A model generated the notes under the pieces. It was not told the DNA's origin and did not search any database. It saw only the letters and a list, made by a program, of their open reading frames with translations. A DNA stretch of 64,000 bases from Streptomyces sp. NBS 14/10 (GTDB lineage Bacteria; Actinomycetota; Actinomycetes; Streptomycetales; Streptomycetaceae). How positions within the stretch are numbered: position 1 is the first letter of the stretch; every line of letters starts with the position of its first letter. Position numbers and translations under genes: made by a program. Shown here piece by piece: positions 43,261 to 51,291 of the stretch. Location: NCBI RefSeq assembly GCF_002224125.1, contig NZ_NCSM01000055.1, positions 20,641 to 84,640 of the forward strand. The letters run 5' to 3'.

Positions 43261-43881
43261 TCAGGACTCCTTGACGGCGATGGTCTCGACCGTGTTGGCC
43301 ACGTGCTCGAAGGCGTCGGCCGCCTCCTCGAGCACATCCACGATCTGCTTGAGCTTGAGCACCTCGATGGCGTCGTACTTGCCGTTGAACAGGTGCGCCA
43401 GCAGCTTGCGGTGGATCTGGTCCGCCTGGTTCTCGAGACGGTTGACCTCGATCCAGTACTCGGTGAGGTTCGTCATGGTGCGCAGGTTCGGCATTGCCTC
43501 GGCGGTCAGCTCCGCGGCCCGCGCCAGTACCTCGATCTGCTGCTCGACCCCCTTGGGCAGCTCGTCTATCTGGTAGAGGACGACCAGGTCGACGGCCTCC
43601 TCCATGAAGTCCATGATGTCGTCGAGGGAGGAGGCGAGCGAGTAGATGTCCTCGCGGTCGAACGGCGTGATGAAGGAGGAGTTCAGCTGGTGGAAGATCG
43701 CGTGGGTCGCGTCGTCCCCCGCGTGCTCCGCGGCCCGCATGCGTTCGGCGAGCTCGGTACGAGCGGAGGAGTCCGCCCCGAGCAGTTCCATCAGGAGTTT
43801 CGAGCCGGTAACGATGTTGTCCGCGGAAGCCGCGAACATGTCGTAGAAGCTCGTCTCCCTGGGGGTCAGACGAAAGCGCAC
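43261..43881 (-). CDS. DUF47/PhoU-like Pit accessory protein
   Basis: 206 residues, all helical, with the family's ED-rich metal motifs (SSLDDIMDFMEEA about residue 92). Proteins of this group pair with Pit transporters and modulate them, as PhoU does for Pst. GTG 43881 gives the standard start VRFRLTPRETSFYDMF, with GAGGA 7 nt upstream; a longer frame to 43971 is not supported. Confidence 0.9.
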   Translation of the reverse strand: MRFRLTPRETSFYDMFAASADNIVTGSKLLMELLGADSSARTELAERMRAAEHAGDDATHAIFHQLNSSFITPFDREDIYSLASSLDDIMDFMEEAVDLVVLYQIDELPKGVEQQIEVLARAAELTAEAMPNLRTMTNLTEYWIEVNRLENQADQIHRKLLAHLFNGKYDAIEVLKLKQIVDVLEEAADAFEHVANTVETIAVKES

Positions 43882-44024
43882 TGGGGATCCTCGGAATGCA
43901 TCGGGGTCTGTCTCGTTGATGCTAGGTGCATCATCCGGCCACGGTAACCGGCGTTCCCCAGTGTGACCCATAGGGCAGAGTGCTTATCACAGGGACCCGG
44001 TCCAACCAGGCAGACCCGGTACCA

Positions 44025-44043
44025 TATACCCAGCCGGGGTATA
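44025..44043. promoter_or_regulatory. CsoR operator
   Basis: TATACCC-agccg-GGGTATA is a perfect 7-bp inverted repeat with a 5-bp GC-rich spacer, 30 bp before the csoR ATG. CsoR proteins bind such TACCC/GGGTA elements, so autorepression is expected. Confidence 0.8.
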
Positions 44044-44073
44044 CAGGACATTTGCGAACAACGGGAGGGCGCC

Positions 44074-44478
44074 ATGACCACCACGGCAGCCGACAACACC
44101 GCCCCCACCGAGGGCGAGCAGCGGAGCCAGGCGCCCGAGCCCGAGACGGCGGCCGGGACGGAGGCCGACACGGAGGCCACCGTCGCCGAGCACACCGGCC
44201 ACGGCTACGCCAAGCAGAAGGACCAGCACCTCAAGCGACTGCGCCGGATCGAGGGCCAGATCCGGGGCCTGCAGCGGATGGTCGAGGAGGACGTCTACTG
44301 CATCGACATACTCACCCAGGTCTCGGCGAGCACCAAGGCGCTCCAGTCCTTCGCGCTGCAACTCCTGGAGGAGCATCTGCGCCACTGCGTGGCGGCGGCC
44401 GCCGTCAAGGGCGGCGAAGAGGTCGACGCCAAGGTCGCCGAGGCCACCGCCGCCATCGCCCGTCTGCTGCGGACCTGA
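44074..44478 (+). CDS. csoR: CsoR, copper-sensing repressor
   Basis: 134 residues: a disordered acidic N-terminal arm (~1-45) then the three-helix CsoR fold. The copper ligands Cys76, His101 and Cys105 (DVYC, EEHLRHC) are all present. Cu(I) binding releases it from DNA and induces copper efflux genes. GGGAGGG precedes the ATG. No copper ATPase gene is adjacent, so it probably acts on distant targets as well as itself. Confidence 0.93.
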   Translation: MTTTAADNTAPTEGEQRSQAPEPETAAGTEADTEATVAEHTGHGYAKQKDQHLKRLRRIEGQIRGLQRMVEEDVYCIDILTQVSASTKALQSFALQLLEEHLRHCVAAAAVKGGEEVDAKVAEATAAIARLLRT

Positions 44479-44504
44479 CGTGCGGACCTGACGCGCGGAC
44501 CTGA
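44476..44504 (+). repeat. Three TGA stops on a 13-nt period at the csoR end
   Basis: gcggaccTGAcg occurs three times with TGA at 44476 (real stop), 44489 and 44502. The 13-nt spacing puts one stop in each reading frame. Confidence 0.85.
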
Positions 44505-44536
44505 CGGCGCCGCCGCCCCCGCTCGGCCTTCCGGCG

Positions 44537-44731
44537 CTACGGCCGGGCGCCCTCGCCTTCGCCCTCGGCTGGATTTGATCGGTCCTCCGCCACCTGGAGC
44601 ACCTCGTCGATACGGTCCGGACTGAGCCTTTCCTCGTCCGCGCTCGACGCAGCGATCATCAACTCACCGTAGAGATCGATCTCGACGAGGGCCACGGGGT
44701 CCGGGCCCGACGAGCCGCGACGCGCAACCAC
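44537..44731 (-). CDS. Small conserved hypothetical protein
   Basis: 64 residues with a conserved-looking core VALVEIDLYGELMIAASSADEE followed by an acidic end. The GTG at 44731 has AGGAGGAG 9 nt upstream; a GTG at 44740 directly abuts it and is less likely. Function unknown; the core sequence looks constrained, unlike random antisense. Confidence 0.6.
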   Translation of the reverse strand: MVARRGSSGPDPVALVEIDLYGELMIAASSADEERLSPDRIDEVLQVAEDRSNPAEGEGEGARP

Positions 44732-44858
44732 GTGTTTCACCTCCTCCTGCGAGCATCTGCGAGCACTTCCGAGCAGCGGCTTCCCAGCGTAGGGATCGGT
44801 ACACACTCCGCGCATGGCACGGATGGACCATTTCACGGGGCTGAACGGCATGCGCTGG

Positions 44859-45959
44859 CTAGGTCTGGGGGGATCCAACCCTTCCTGTGTAAATATCCGA
44901 TGATTTGGGGAGCGTTACGGCGGCCGGTGCGCCGAAGTCGTACAGCTCGATGGTGGAGGCCACCCCCAGCGTCCGCCGTACGCTCTGGGGGCCGTGGGTG
45001 CTCCGATCGCCCGGCGCACCCTGGGCGGCGTCGCCGCCCCGCCCCGGTTGCCCGGCGCCGCTTCCGCCTCCGGTTCCGGTTCCGGTTCCATCGCCCTGCC
45101 CACCCTGCCCGCTCTGCCCGCCCTGACCGGACTGGCCGGACTGGCCACCCTGGCTGCCCTGGCCGTCTTGATCAGACTGCCCGTCCTGCCCGCCGACCTC
45201 GCCGCTGGTCACCGTGAACTGGTGCCGTACCTCGCGCAGCCGCCCCTGCCGGTCGATATAGGCGTCGAAAGGCACCGCGTGCTCGGTGAACCCCCGCGCG
45301 GCGGCCGCCAACGGGCCGCGTACACCCGGCGACGCGACCCGCGCGGCCCGCCCGATGTCCGTCGTCCCGCGATAGTGCCGTACCACCGTCCCGTCCAGCC
45401 CCTCCTCGCCCACCAGGCTCACGGCCCGCGCCCCGCGCAGCAGCTCGGCGGCGGCCAGCGGATCGGTCGCCCCGCCGGTGACCAGATTCCCGTCCGGGAT
45501 ACCGGTCGTATCCACCCGGACCCACTTGTCCGGCGGAATGCCCGCGCCCCGGTTCCGCATGAACAGCGCGCCCGAGGCCAGCAGTTCGGTGATCGGCTCA
45601 TGTTCGACGGCCCCCATCGCGTCCCTGGGCAGCACCAGGCGCAGCCGCCCCATCCGCCTGACGAAGTCGTACGCACCGCTGCCCCGGATCGACACGCGCG
45701 TGCCGCCCGTCGCCGTCTCCATCGTCGTACGGACCCGTGAACTGCCCGACCGGACCAGCACATCGGCGGCGCGGTGCAGCGCGGCGACCGCGGCGGCGTG
45801 CGATTCGCCGCCGGGGCGCTCGTCGGCGACCGTCTCGGAGGAACAGCCGGTCAGGGTCGCCGTGGTCGTGGTCGCCATCAGCCCGGCCAGCAGTGCGCCC
45901 GCCACAGCGGCCGCCATGCGCCTCGTCCGGGCACCGCCCGTACGCCGCTGGATTTCCAT
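44859..45959 (-). CDS. LppX/LprAFG-like lipoprotein with Gln/Gly repeat insert
   Basis: 366 residues. The signal peptide ends in a lipobox (TLTGC, Cys about 39). The body (about 55-260) resembles LprG/LppX-type lipid-carrier lipoproteins (ALHRAADVLVRSGSSRV, a YDFVRRMGRLRLV strand pair). A low-complexity Gly/Gln/Ser stretch (about 262-300) then interrupts the C-terminal part. Predicted location: outer face of the membrane. The family assignment is moderate. Confidence 0.72.
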   Translation of the reverse strand: MEIQRRTGGARTRRMAAAVAGALLAGLMATTTTATLTGCSSETVADERPGGESHAAAVAALHRAADVLVRSGSSRVRTTMETATGGTRVSIRGSGAYDFVRRMGRLRLVLPRDAMGAVEHEPITELLASGALFMRNRGAGIPPDKWVRVDTTGIPDGNLVTGGATDPLAAAELLRGARAVSLVGEEGLDGTVVRHYRGTTDIGRAARVASPGVRGPLAAAARGFTEHAVPFDAYIDRQGRLREVRHQFTVTSGEVGGQDGQSDQDGQGSQGGQSGQSGQGGQSGQGGQGDGTGTGTGGGSGAGQPGRGGDAAQGAPGDRSTHGPQSVRRTLGVASTIELYDFGAPAAVTLPKSSDIYTGRVGSPQT

Positions 45960-46057
45960 CGACCGTCGACCCCCTGGCCACGCTCGTCCACGCCCTTGGT
46001 ACTTGTTCGTTTAACGACTCGCCCCTAGGGCTCGTCACGGCCGGGTAGCGTGGTCAT

Positions 46058-46243
46058 GTGCTCGACTCTGGCGTTTCGGACCCCGACCAACACCGCACCA
46101 CCACCGTGGAAAAGGGCTCCTTCTGCAGCGCCCGCTGCTCCTGCGGCTGGCGCGGCCCCGCCCGCCGTTCGCGGGACAAGGCCCGCACCGACGCGGCCGG
46201 CCACGCCGGCGGAACCGGATGCGCCGCCTCGCCCTCTGAGTAG
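46058..46243 (+). CDS. Small Cys-motif protein
   Basis: 61 residues, GTG start. The core reads FCSARCSCGWRGPARRSRDK, with three Cys in C-x3-C-x-C spacing and a basic stretch. Similar short proteins with a CSCGW-G-PAR core are widespread in Streptomyces and unstudied. The Cys cluster could bind zinc. TAGCGT ends 6 nt before the GTG, a leaderless arrangement. Confidence 0.6.
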   Translation: MLDSGVSDPDQHRTTTVEKGSFCSARCSCGWRGPARRSRDKARTDAAGHAGGTGCAASPSE

Positions 46244-46314
46244 GGGACCGGGCCTGCGCGCGACCGCCCGGCCAACTGGTGGGGCAGCAGCGTCAAGTGG
46301 GACGGGAGGCCGCC

Positions 46315-47937
46315 ATGAAGCGGCGGACACTACTGGCAGCGGGCACGGCACTGGGGACCACGGGGACGTGGGCCGCGGCGTGCGACAAGAACGGGGGACA
46401 GGCGGCGGGGGACGGCGATCCGTCCAACCGCGCCGCCTCGTCCGCTTCCGATGCCCGTTCGTCCTCCGCTTCCGCCTCGGCCTCCGCAGGCGGCACCGAC
46501 GGCAAGCCGCGGGCCGCGGACTGGACCGCGCTGGGCAAGGGTCTGCAGGGCGATCTGATACGCCCCGGCGACGCCGACTACACCACCGCCCGTCAGCTCT
46601 ACAACACCCGTTTCGACCGGCTGCGGCCCGCCGCCGTCGCTTATATAGCCAACACCTCGGACATATCCGAGTGCCTGGACTTCGCCCGCCGCCACGGCAC
46701 CCCGGTCGCCATCCGCAACGGCGGCCACAGCTACGCCGGTTGGTCCAGCGGCGACGGCCGCCTCGTCATCGACGTCTCCGCGCTCAAGTCGATCCGTACC
46801 TCCTCCGGCGAGGCCCGGATCGGCGGGGGCGCCAAGCTCATCGACGTCTACACCACCCTGGGCGCGTCCGGCGTGACCGTCCCCGGCGGCTCCTGCCCCA
46901 CCGTGGGCATCTCCGGCCTGACCCTCGGCGGCGGCCACGGCGTCGTCTCCCGGGCGTACGGACTCACCTCCGACAACCTCACCGGCGCCAGCATCGTCAC
47001 CGCCGACGGCAAGACCCTCCAGGTGTCCAAGGACCGCGAGGCCGATCTGTTCTGGGCCCTGCGCGGCGCCGGCAACGGCAACTTCGGCGTCGTCACCGAA
47101 CTCCGCTTCCGCACCCACCGGGCCGCCGACGGCGTCACCTGCTATATGACCTGGCCGTGGTCCAAGGCCGCGACGGTGCTGCGGGCCTGGCAGAAGTGGG
47201 GCCCGGACCAGCCGGACGAAATCTGGTCGGCGCTCCACCTGGAGGCCTCCCCCGGCCGCACCCCGACCGTCTCGATCAGCTGCTTCTCGCTCGGCACCTA
47301 CGGCGAGTTGCAGAACGCCGTCGACCGGCTCGCCGACGGCCCGGGCGGGCCCGGCCCCGCCTCGAGAGTCCTGCTGCGCCGCCGCGGCTATGTGGAGGCG
47401 ATGCGGGCGTACGCCGGATGCGCCGACACCGGCACCACCCAGTGCCATCTCCCGGGCGACACACCGGGCCGCAGCTCGTCCGGCGTCCTCAAGCGCGAGA
47501 CATACGCGGCGCGCTCCGACTTCTACGCCCGCTCGCTGAGCGAGGCGGGCGTGCGCGCGATGCTCGGCCAGGTGGAGGCGTACGGGCGGCGTACGAGCGG
47601 CGGGGGCGCGGTCAGCATCGCGCTCACCGCGCTCGGCGGGGCCGTCAACCGCGTCGCGCCCACGGCCACCGCCTTCGTCCACCGCCGCTCGCGCTTCCTG
47701 GCGCAGTACAGCGCCTCCTGGGCGGCCGGCGGGGCCGGGACGGCCCAGGTCTCCTGGCTCGACGGCGTACATACGGCGATGCGGCGCCATGCGTCGGGGG
47801 CGGCGTACCAGAACTACACGGACGCGTCCCTCAAGGACTGGCGTACCGCGTACTACGGGTCGGCGGCGGACCGGCTGACCAAGCTGAAGAAACGATACGA
47901 CCCGAACCGGCTGTTCGACTTCCCGCAGGCACTGTAA
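46315..47937 (+). CDS. Secreted FAD-linked oxidase (berberine-bridge-like), Tat lipoprotein
   Basis: 540 residues. The N-terminus has a twin-arginine-like start (KRRTLLAAG) and a possible lipobox (AAAC, Cys about 24). A disordered Ser/Ala linker leads to a PCMH-type FAD domain: His in RNGGHSYAGW and Cys in GGSCPTVGISGL are the usual pair for bicovalent FAD attachment. The C-terminal BBE segment ends YDPNRLFDFPQ. It oxidises an unknown alcohol or sugar outside the cell. GGGAGG precedes the ATG. Confidence 0.88.
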   Translation: MKRRTLLAAGTALGTTGTWAAACDKNGGQAAGDGDPSNRAASSASDARSSSASASASAGGTDGKPRAADWTALGKGLQGDLIRPGDADYTTARQLYNTRFDRLRPAAVAYIANTSDISECLDFARRHGTPVAIRNGGHSYAGWSSGDGRLVIDVSALKSIRTSSGEARIGGGAKLIDVYTTLGASGVTVPGGSCPTVGISGLTLGGGHGVVSRAYGLTSDNLTGASIVTADGKTLQVSKDREADLFWALRGAGNGNFGVVTELRFRTHRAADGVTCYMTWPWSKAATVLRAWQKWGPDQPDEIWSALHLEASPGRTPTVSISCFSLGTYGELQNAVDRLADGPGGPGPASRVLLRRRGYVEAMRAYAGCADTGTTQCHLPGDTPGRSSSGVLKRETYAARSDFYARSLSEAGVRAMLGQVEAYGRRTSGGGAVSIALTALGGAVNRVAPTATAFVHRRSRFLAQYSASWAAGGAGTAQVSWLDGVHTAMRRHASGAAYQNYTDASLKDWRTAYYGSAADRLTKLKKRYDPNRLFDFPQAL

Positions 47938-47953
47938 GGAGCCCTCGGGTTCC

Positions 47954-48688
47954 TCAGGCAGCCAGGTCCTTGTTGCGGCGCTCGCTGCCGGTGCCGGTGC
48001 CGCTGCCCGAGGAGCGGGACCCGGGGAACTCCGGCACGTCCTCCTCCGCGGCCTCCCCGGCCGCGGGGGCGGTGCCCGCCCGCACCAGCCGGCCCGCCCG
48101 CGAGCCCGCGACGGCGGTCGTCAGCGGGGTCAGCAGCATCATCGCGAGGGGGGCAAGCAGCAGCGCGACCGCCGTGCCGAGCGCGAACCCGCCGATGACG
48201 TCCGTCGGGTAGTGCACGCCCATATAGACGCGGCAGAACCCTTCGAGCAGCGCGAGGCCGATCGCGGCCGCTCCATAGGTCCGGCTGGCCATGAACACGC
48301 CGACGGCGATCGCCATGGTCAGCGTCGCGTGGTCGCTGACGAACGAGAAGTCGGTCTTGCCCGCCACCAGGACGTCGAGCCCCTGATGGTCCTTGAACGG
48401 CCGGGGCCGCTGCACGAACTCCCGGATCGGGATGTTGGCGAGCAGCGCGAGACCGGCGGCCAGCGGCGCCCAGATCAGCCCGGCGACGGCGGACGGCGCG
48501 TCATGCGGCCGCTTGCGCACGCTCCACCAAGCGCCGAGCAGGACCAGGACCAGCCCGATGATGATCCCGTACTCGCCGACGAACTCCATGACGCGGTCGA
48601 ACCAGTGGGGAGCGTCCTTGGCGAGTCCATTGATGTCGTAGAGCAGGCTGACATCAGGGTTCGACCCGTCCAGTGCGAGTCCAGCCAT
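47954..48688 (-). CDS. PAP2-family membrane phosphatase
   Basis: 244 residues, about six helices. PAP2 motifs: IREFVQRPRPF (about 89-99), FVSDHATLTMA with Asp in place of Gly of the usual SGH, and RVYMGVHYPTDVIGG with the nucleophile His. It would dephosphorylate lipid phosphates or pyrophosphates at the membrane. The C-terminal tail is disordered. Confidence 0.87.
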   Translation of the reverse strand: MAGLALDGSNPDVSLLYDINGLAKDAPHWFDRVMEFVGEYGIIIGLVLVLLGAWWSVRKRPHDAPSAVAGLIWAPLAAGLALLANIPIREFVQRPRPFKDHQGLDVLVAGKTDFSFVSDHATLTMAIAVGVFMASRTYGAAAIGLALLEGFCRVYMGVHYPTDVIGGFALGTAVALLLAPLAMMLLTPLTTAVAGSRAGRLVRAGTAPAAGEAAEEDVPEFPGSRSSGSGTGTGSERRNKDLAA

Positions 48689-48888
48689 GTGCCGTGGCCC
48701 CTTATCTCTTGCCTGTCGCTACATGCGGCTGCCGGCCCCCGTTGGTGAACGCGATCGATGCCGATGGTGTCCGCTGCCGATCCACTTCCAGGAAACGCCC
48801 ACATCGAGCGGGGCGTTCCGCTGTCTACCCAACGATCACCAGGACGTTATCGAAGGGTGACCCATCGTCGCAGTTCAGCGCGGAGACT

Positions 48889-49896
48889 TTATGCCGGGTT
48901 CGCCGTCGGCAACGCTTTTGCGCCATCTTTGGTCACCCGCGTCGCACCGATGTAGTCCGGCGTGTCGATCTTGTCGAACCGGATCACGGCCCCAGTGTAC
49001 GGGGCGTTGATCATCTGCCCGCCCCCGACGTAGATCCCGACGTGGTGGATGGATCTCGGATCGTTGAGGTCGTACGCGAAGAAGACCAGGTCGCCCGGGA
49101 GCAGCTCATCCCTCTTGGGGTGCGGCCCCGCGTTCCACTGATCGTTGGCGACACGCGGCAGGTCGATGCCGACGGTCTTGTACGCCGCCTTCGTCAGCCC
49201 GGAGCAGTCGAACCGCCCGTCGTCCTCCGGGGTCCCGTTACCGCCCCATAGATACGGCTTGCCGAGCTGCTTCTGCGCGAAGTAGATCGCCGCGGCCGAC
49301 TGCTGCGAGGGCCGCACCTTCTGGACGGGCGCCGCGAAGCTCTTGGCCAGGGTGGTGATGGTCTTCACATAGTTCTGGGTCTCGCGGTAGGGCGGCACAC
49401 CGGAGTACTTGATCACCGCGTACGCGCCCGCGTTGTAGGAGGCCAGCATGTTGTGCGTCAGATCGCCCGGGACGTCCTCGACATACTTCGCGAGCGAGCA
49501 GTCGTACGCGGCCGCCGACGGGATCGCGTCCTGCGGGTCCCAGATGTCCCGGTCCCCGTCCTTGTCGCCGTCCACACCATGACTGGCCCAGGTGCCCGGG
49601 ATGAACTGAGCGATCCCCTTGGCGTTCGCCGGGCTCTCCGCCTTCGGGTTCCAGCCACTCTCCTGATAGAGCTGCGCGGCGAGCAGGGCGGGGTTTATCG
49701 CGGGGCACAGATTCCCCCACTTCTGGACCAGCGGCTGATACGCGGCGGGGACGGCACCTCTGGCCAGCCCGACCGTCGTACCGCTGTTACCGCCCGCGAG
49801 GTCCGCGGCGACCATGTACGTACCGACGACGAGGAGCGCGACGAAGGAGAAGGAGATCCCGAGACCGACACTGACGCCCAGCCAGACCTTACGCAC
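48889..49896 (-). CDS. Bifunctional lysozyme-like/NlpC-P60 wall hydrolase of the T4SS-like locus
   Basis: 335 residues. A membrane anchor (about 3-30) is followed by a lytic-transglycosylase-type domain (about 60-175; ESGWNPKAES with catalytic Glu, AKGIAQFIPGTW, SYNAG). The C-terminal NlpC/P60 domain (about 205-325) has FDCSGLTKAAY with catalytic Cys and IHHVGIYVGGG with the His. This two-domain order matches CwlT/VirB1-like enzymes that open the wall for conjugation machines. GTG 49896 has GGGGAGG 8 nt upstream and gives an anchor right at the N-terminus; ATG 49914 is the alternative. Divergent from the downstream cluster. Confidence 0.88.
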   Translation of the reverse strand: MRKVWLGVSVGLGISFSFVALLVVGTYMVAADLAGGNSGTTVGLARGAVPAAYQPLVQKWGNLCPAINPALLAAQLYQESGWNPKAESPANAKGIAQFIPGTWASHGVDGDKDGDRDIWDPQDAIPSAAAYDCSLAKYVEDVPGDLTHNMLASYNAGAYAVIKYSGVPPYRETQNYVKTITTLAKSFAAPVQKVRPSQQSAAAIYFAQKQLGKPYLWGGNGTPEDDGRFDCSGLTKAAYKTVGIDLPRVANDQWNAGPHPKRDELLPGDLVFFAYDLNDPRSIHHVGIYVGGGQMINAPYTGAVIRFDKIDTPDYIGATRVTKDGAKALPTANPA

Positions 49897-50225
49897 CCGC
49901 CCATCCTCCCCCATCTGCCCGTCATACGAACGTGCTTCCGCACGTACGGCGAAAATCCGCCGCCCACCAGCCGAAACCATACGGGCGCGGCGGGGCCGTC
50001 GCACCGTATGCCCCGGCTCCCCCCACCTCTGCGCCCCGCCCCTGCCCCCGGCAGACGTCTATATGCGGCTCCGCCGCGTGGCCGACCCCACCTCTCGACC
50101 GCCTCCCGTGCGGACGCGAAGCGCGTAAAGTCCGGCGCGTCCGGGCACCTCACACGCCTTATCTCACACGCCCTTCCCGCACTCCCTTCTCACGCTCCCT
50201 TCTCACACTCCTTAAGGACCATGCG
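49897..50225. other. Intergenic region between the wall hydrolase and DUF397 genes
   Basis: About 330 nt of divergent promoter space. The sequence is GC-rich with short C-rich runs. No operator dyad, terminator or small gene was recognised, apart from TTAAGGA before the DUF397 start. Confidence 0.5.
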
Positions 50226-50432
50226 ATGACACAGCTCGACTGGCAGCGGGCCACGACCCCGGAGGACGGGGAGCAGGAGGCCTACCTGGAGGTGGCCGCG
50301 GGCCCCGATGGCCGGATCTACATGCGCGAGAGCAACGACCCCGACAACATCGTGGTGACGACCCAGGCGAAGTGGGAGGCGTTCATCAAGGGGGTCAAGG
50401 CCGGCGAGTTCGACGACTTCGCGGAGGAGTGA
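50226..50432 (+). CDS. DUF397-domain protein
   Basis: 68 residues. The segment YLEVAAGPDGRIYMRESNDP and WEAFIKGVKAGEFDDF is the DUF397 fold. Members normally sit beside an XRE-type regulator and form antitoxin-like or regulatory pairs (as WhiJ-linked genes do in Streptomyces); no such regulator is adjacent here, which makes this an orphan copy. Stop codons repeat in frame after it (TGA at 50430, 50442, 50454). Confidence 0.82.
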   Translation: MTQLDWQRATTPEDGEQEAYLEVAAGPDGRIYMRESNDPDNIVVTTQAKWEAFIKGVKAGEFDDFAEE

Positions 50433-50717
50433 GCGGAGGCATGAGCGGATGCGTGAGCCGCGGGGCTCGCCGAGCTCCGGCCCCCGCCACTGATCGTTGC
50501 CCAGCGCCCATGTGCGTGATACACACAGTGATCAGAGAACCCTAGGTTGACGCTTTTGTACGCCAGTCAGGTCATCGTGGCCCACGACACGTACGAGATC
50601 CGCCAAGAAATGCCGCCAAGTCGACATGCGGAAGCGGAATCGTCAGCGAAGATAGAGCCTGGCATGTGCCAGCCGCACGGCGGCACACAACTACCCACAA
50701 GGGGCGGTGAGTTCTAA

Positions 50718-51026
50718 ATGTTCCTAGCAGCCGACAAGGGCGACATCGACACCATCATCGGCGGAATCGCCCCAGACTGGGGCCCGTTCGGCGACCTGGG
50801 CAGCGAGGCCCGCGTCATGATCGAGGTGGTCATGGCCGTAGCCCTGCTGCTCTGCTTCGGCATCGCCATCTGGGGCGCGGCCAAGCAGCGGATCGGCGCG
50901 ACCGCGCTGCGCGACACCTTCAGCGCCGAACAGGGCAAGGGTCTGATCGTCGCCGGACTGACCGGTGTGTTCATCATCGGTTCGCTGGGCACAGTCTTCA
51001 CGATCGTGTACGGCATGGCCGTCTAG
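50718..51026 (+). CDS. VirB2-like two-helix membrane protein
   Basis: 102 residues with two hydrophobic helices (about 34-53 and 76-100) joined by a short basic loop (GAAKQRIGATALRD). This is the topology of VirB2/TrbC-type pilin subunits. There is no obvious cleaved signal peptide, unlike classic VirB2, so the assignment rests on topology and on the T4SS-like neighbours. It is first of six rightward genes. The 285-nt gap before it holds a TTGACG box (50548) but no clear operator. Confidence 0.65.
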   Translation: MFLAADKGDIDTIIGGIAPDWGPFGDLGSEARVMIEVVMAVALLLCFGIAIWGAAKQRIGATALRDTFSAEQGKGLIVAGLTGVFIIGSLGTVFTIVYGMAV

Positions 51027-51245
51027 CGCACCACCCGCTCACCCAGCCGACCCCCCACGCGCGGCGCACCCCCGTTCCCCAAGCCTCCGCCCCCGAGCCC
51101 CCCACCGGTCCACCTCCCCCACTGAGGCTGCTTCCTGATGCCCGCATCGCCCCTTGAGGTCGTGTCAGCTTGATGTCCACTCACACCGCCGCGCCCCAGC
51201 GTCAGTCCGCGCCGCTACCGTCGTATAGGGGCAGGGCTGTCTCGG

Positions 51246-51270
51246 TTGACAGGGTTGACACAGTTGTCAC
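51246..51270 (+). promoter_or_regulatory. Promoter/operator candidate before the VirB8-like gene
   Basis: TTGAC occurs twice (51246, 51255), and TGACA-cagt-TGTCA (51256-51269) is a perfect 5-bp inverted repeat containing GACAC. GACAC is the core recognised by the sporulation regulator WhiA, so developmental control is possible. No good -10 was identified. The surrounding 51027-51291 holds no gene. Confidence 0.4.
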
Positions 51271-51291
51271 GTTTGAAGGGGCGTAGGTGCG

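Noticed and set aside
43882..43971. 30-residue extension of the DUF47 protein
   Set aside because: Family proteins start at VRFRLTPRET; GTG 43881 has a ribosome site.
43882..44073. PHO box for the pit/DUF47 operon
   Set aside because: No run of GTTCACC-like 11-nt repeats in the promoter gap on either strand.
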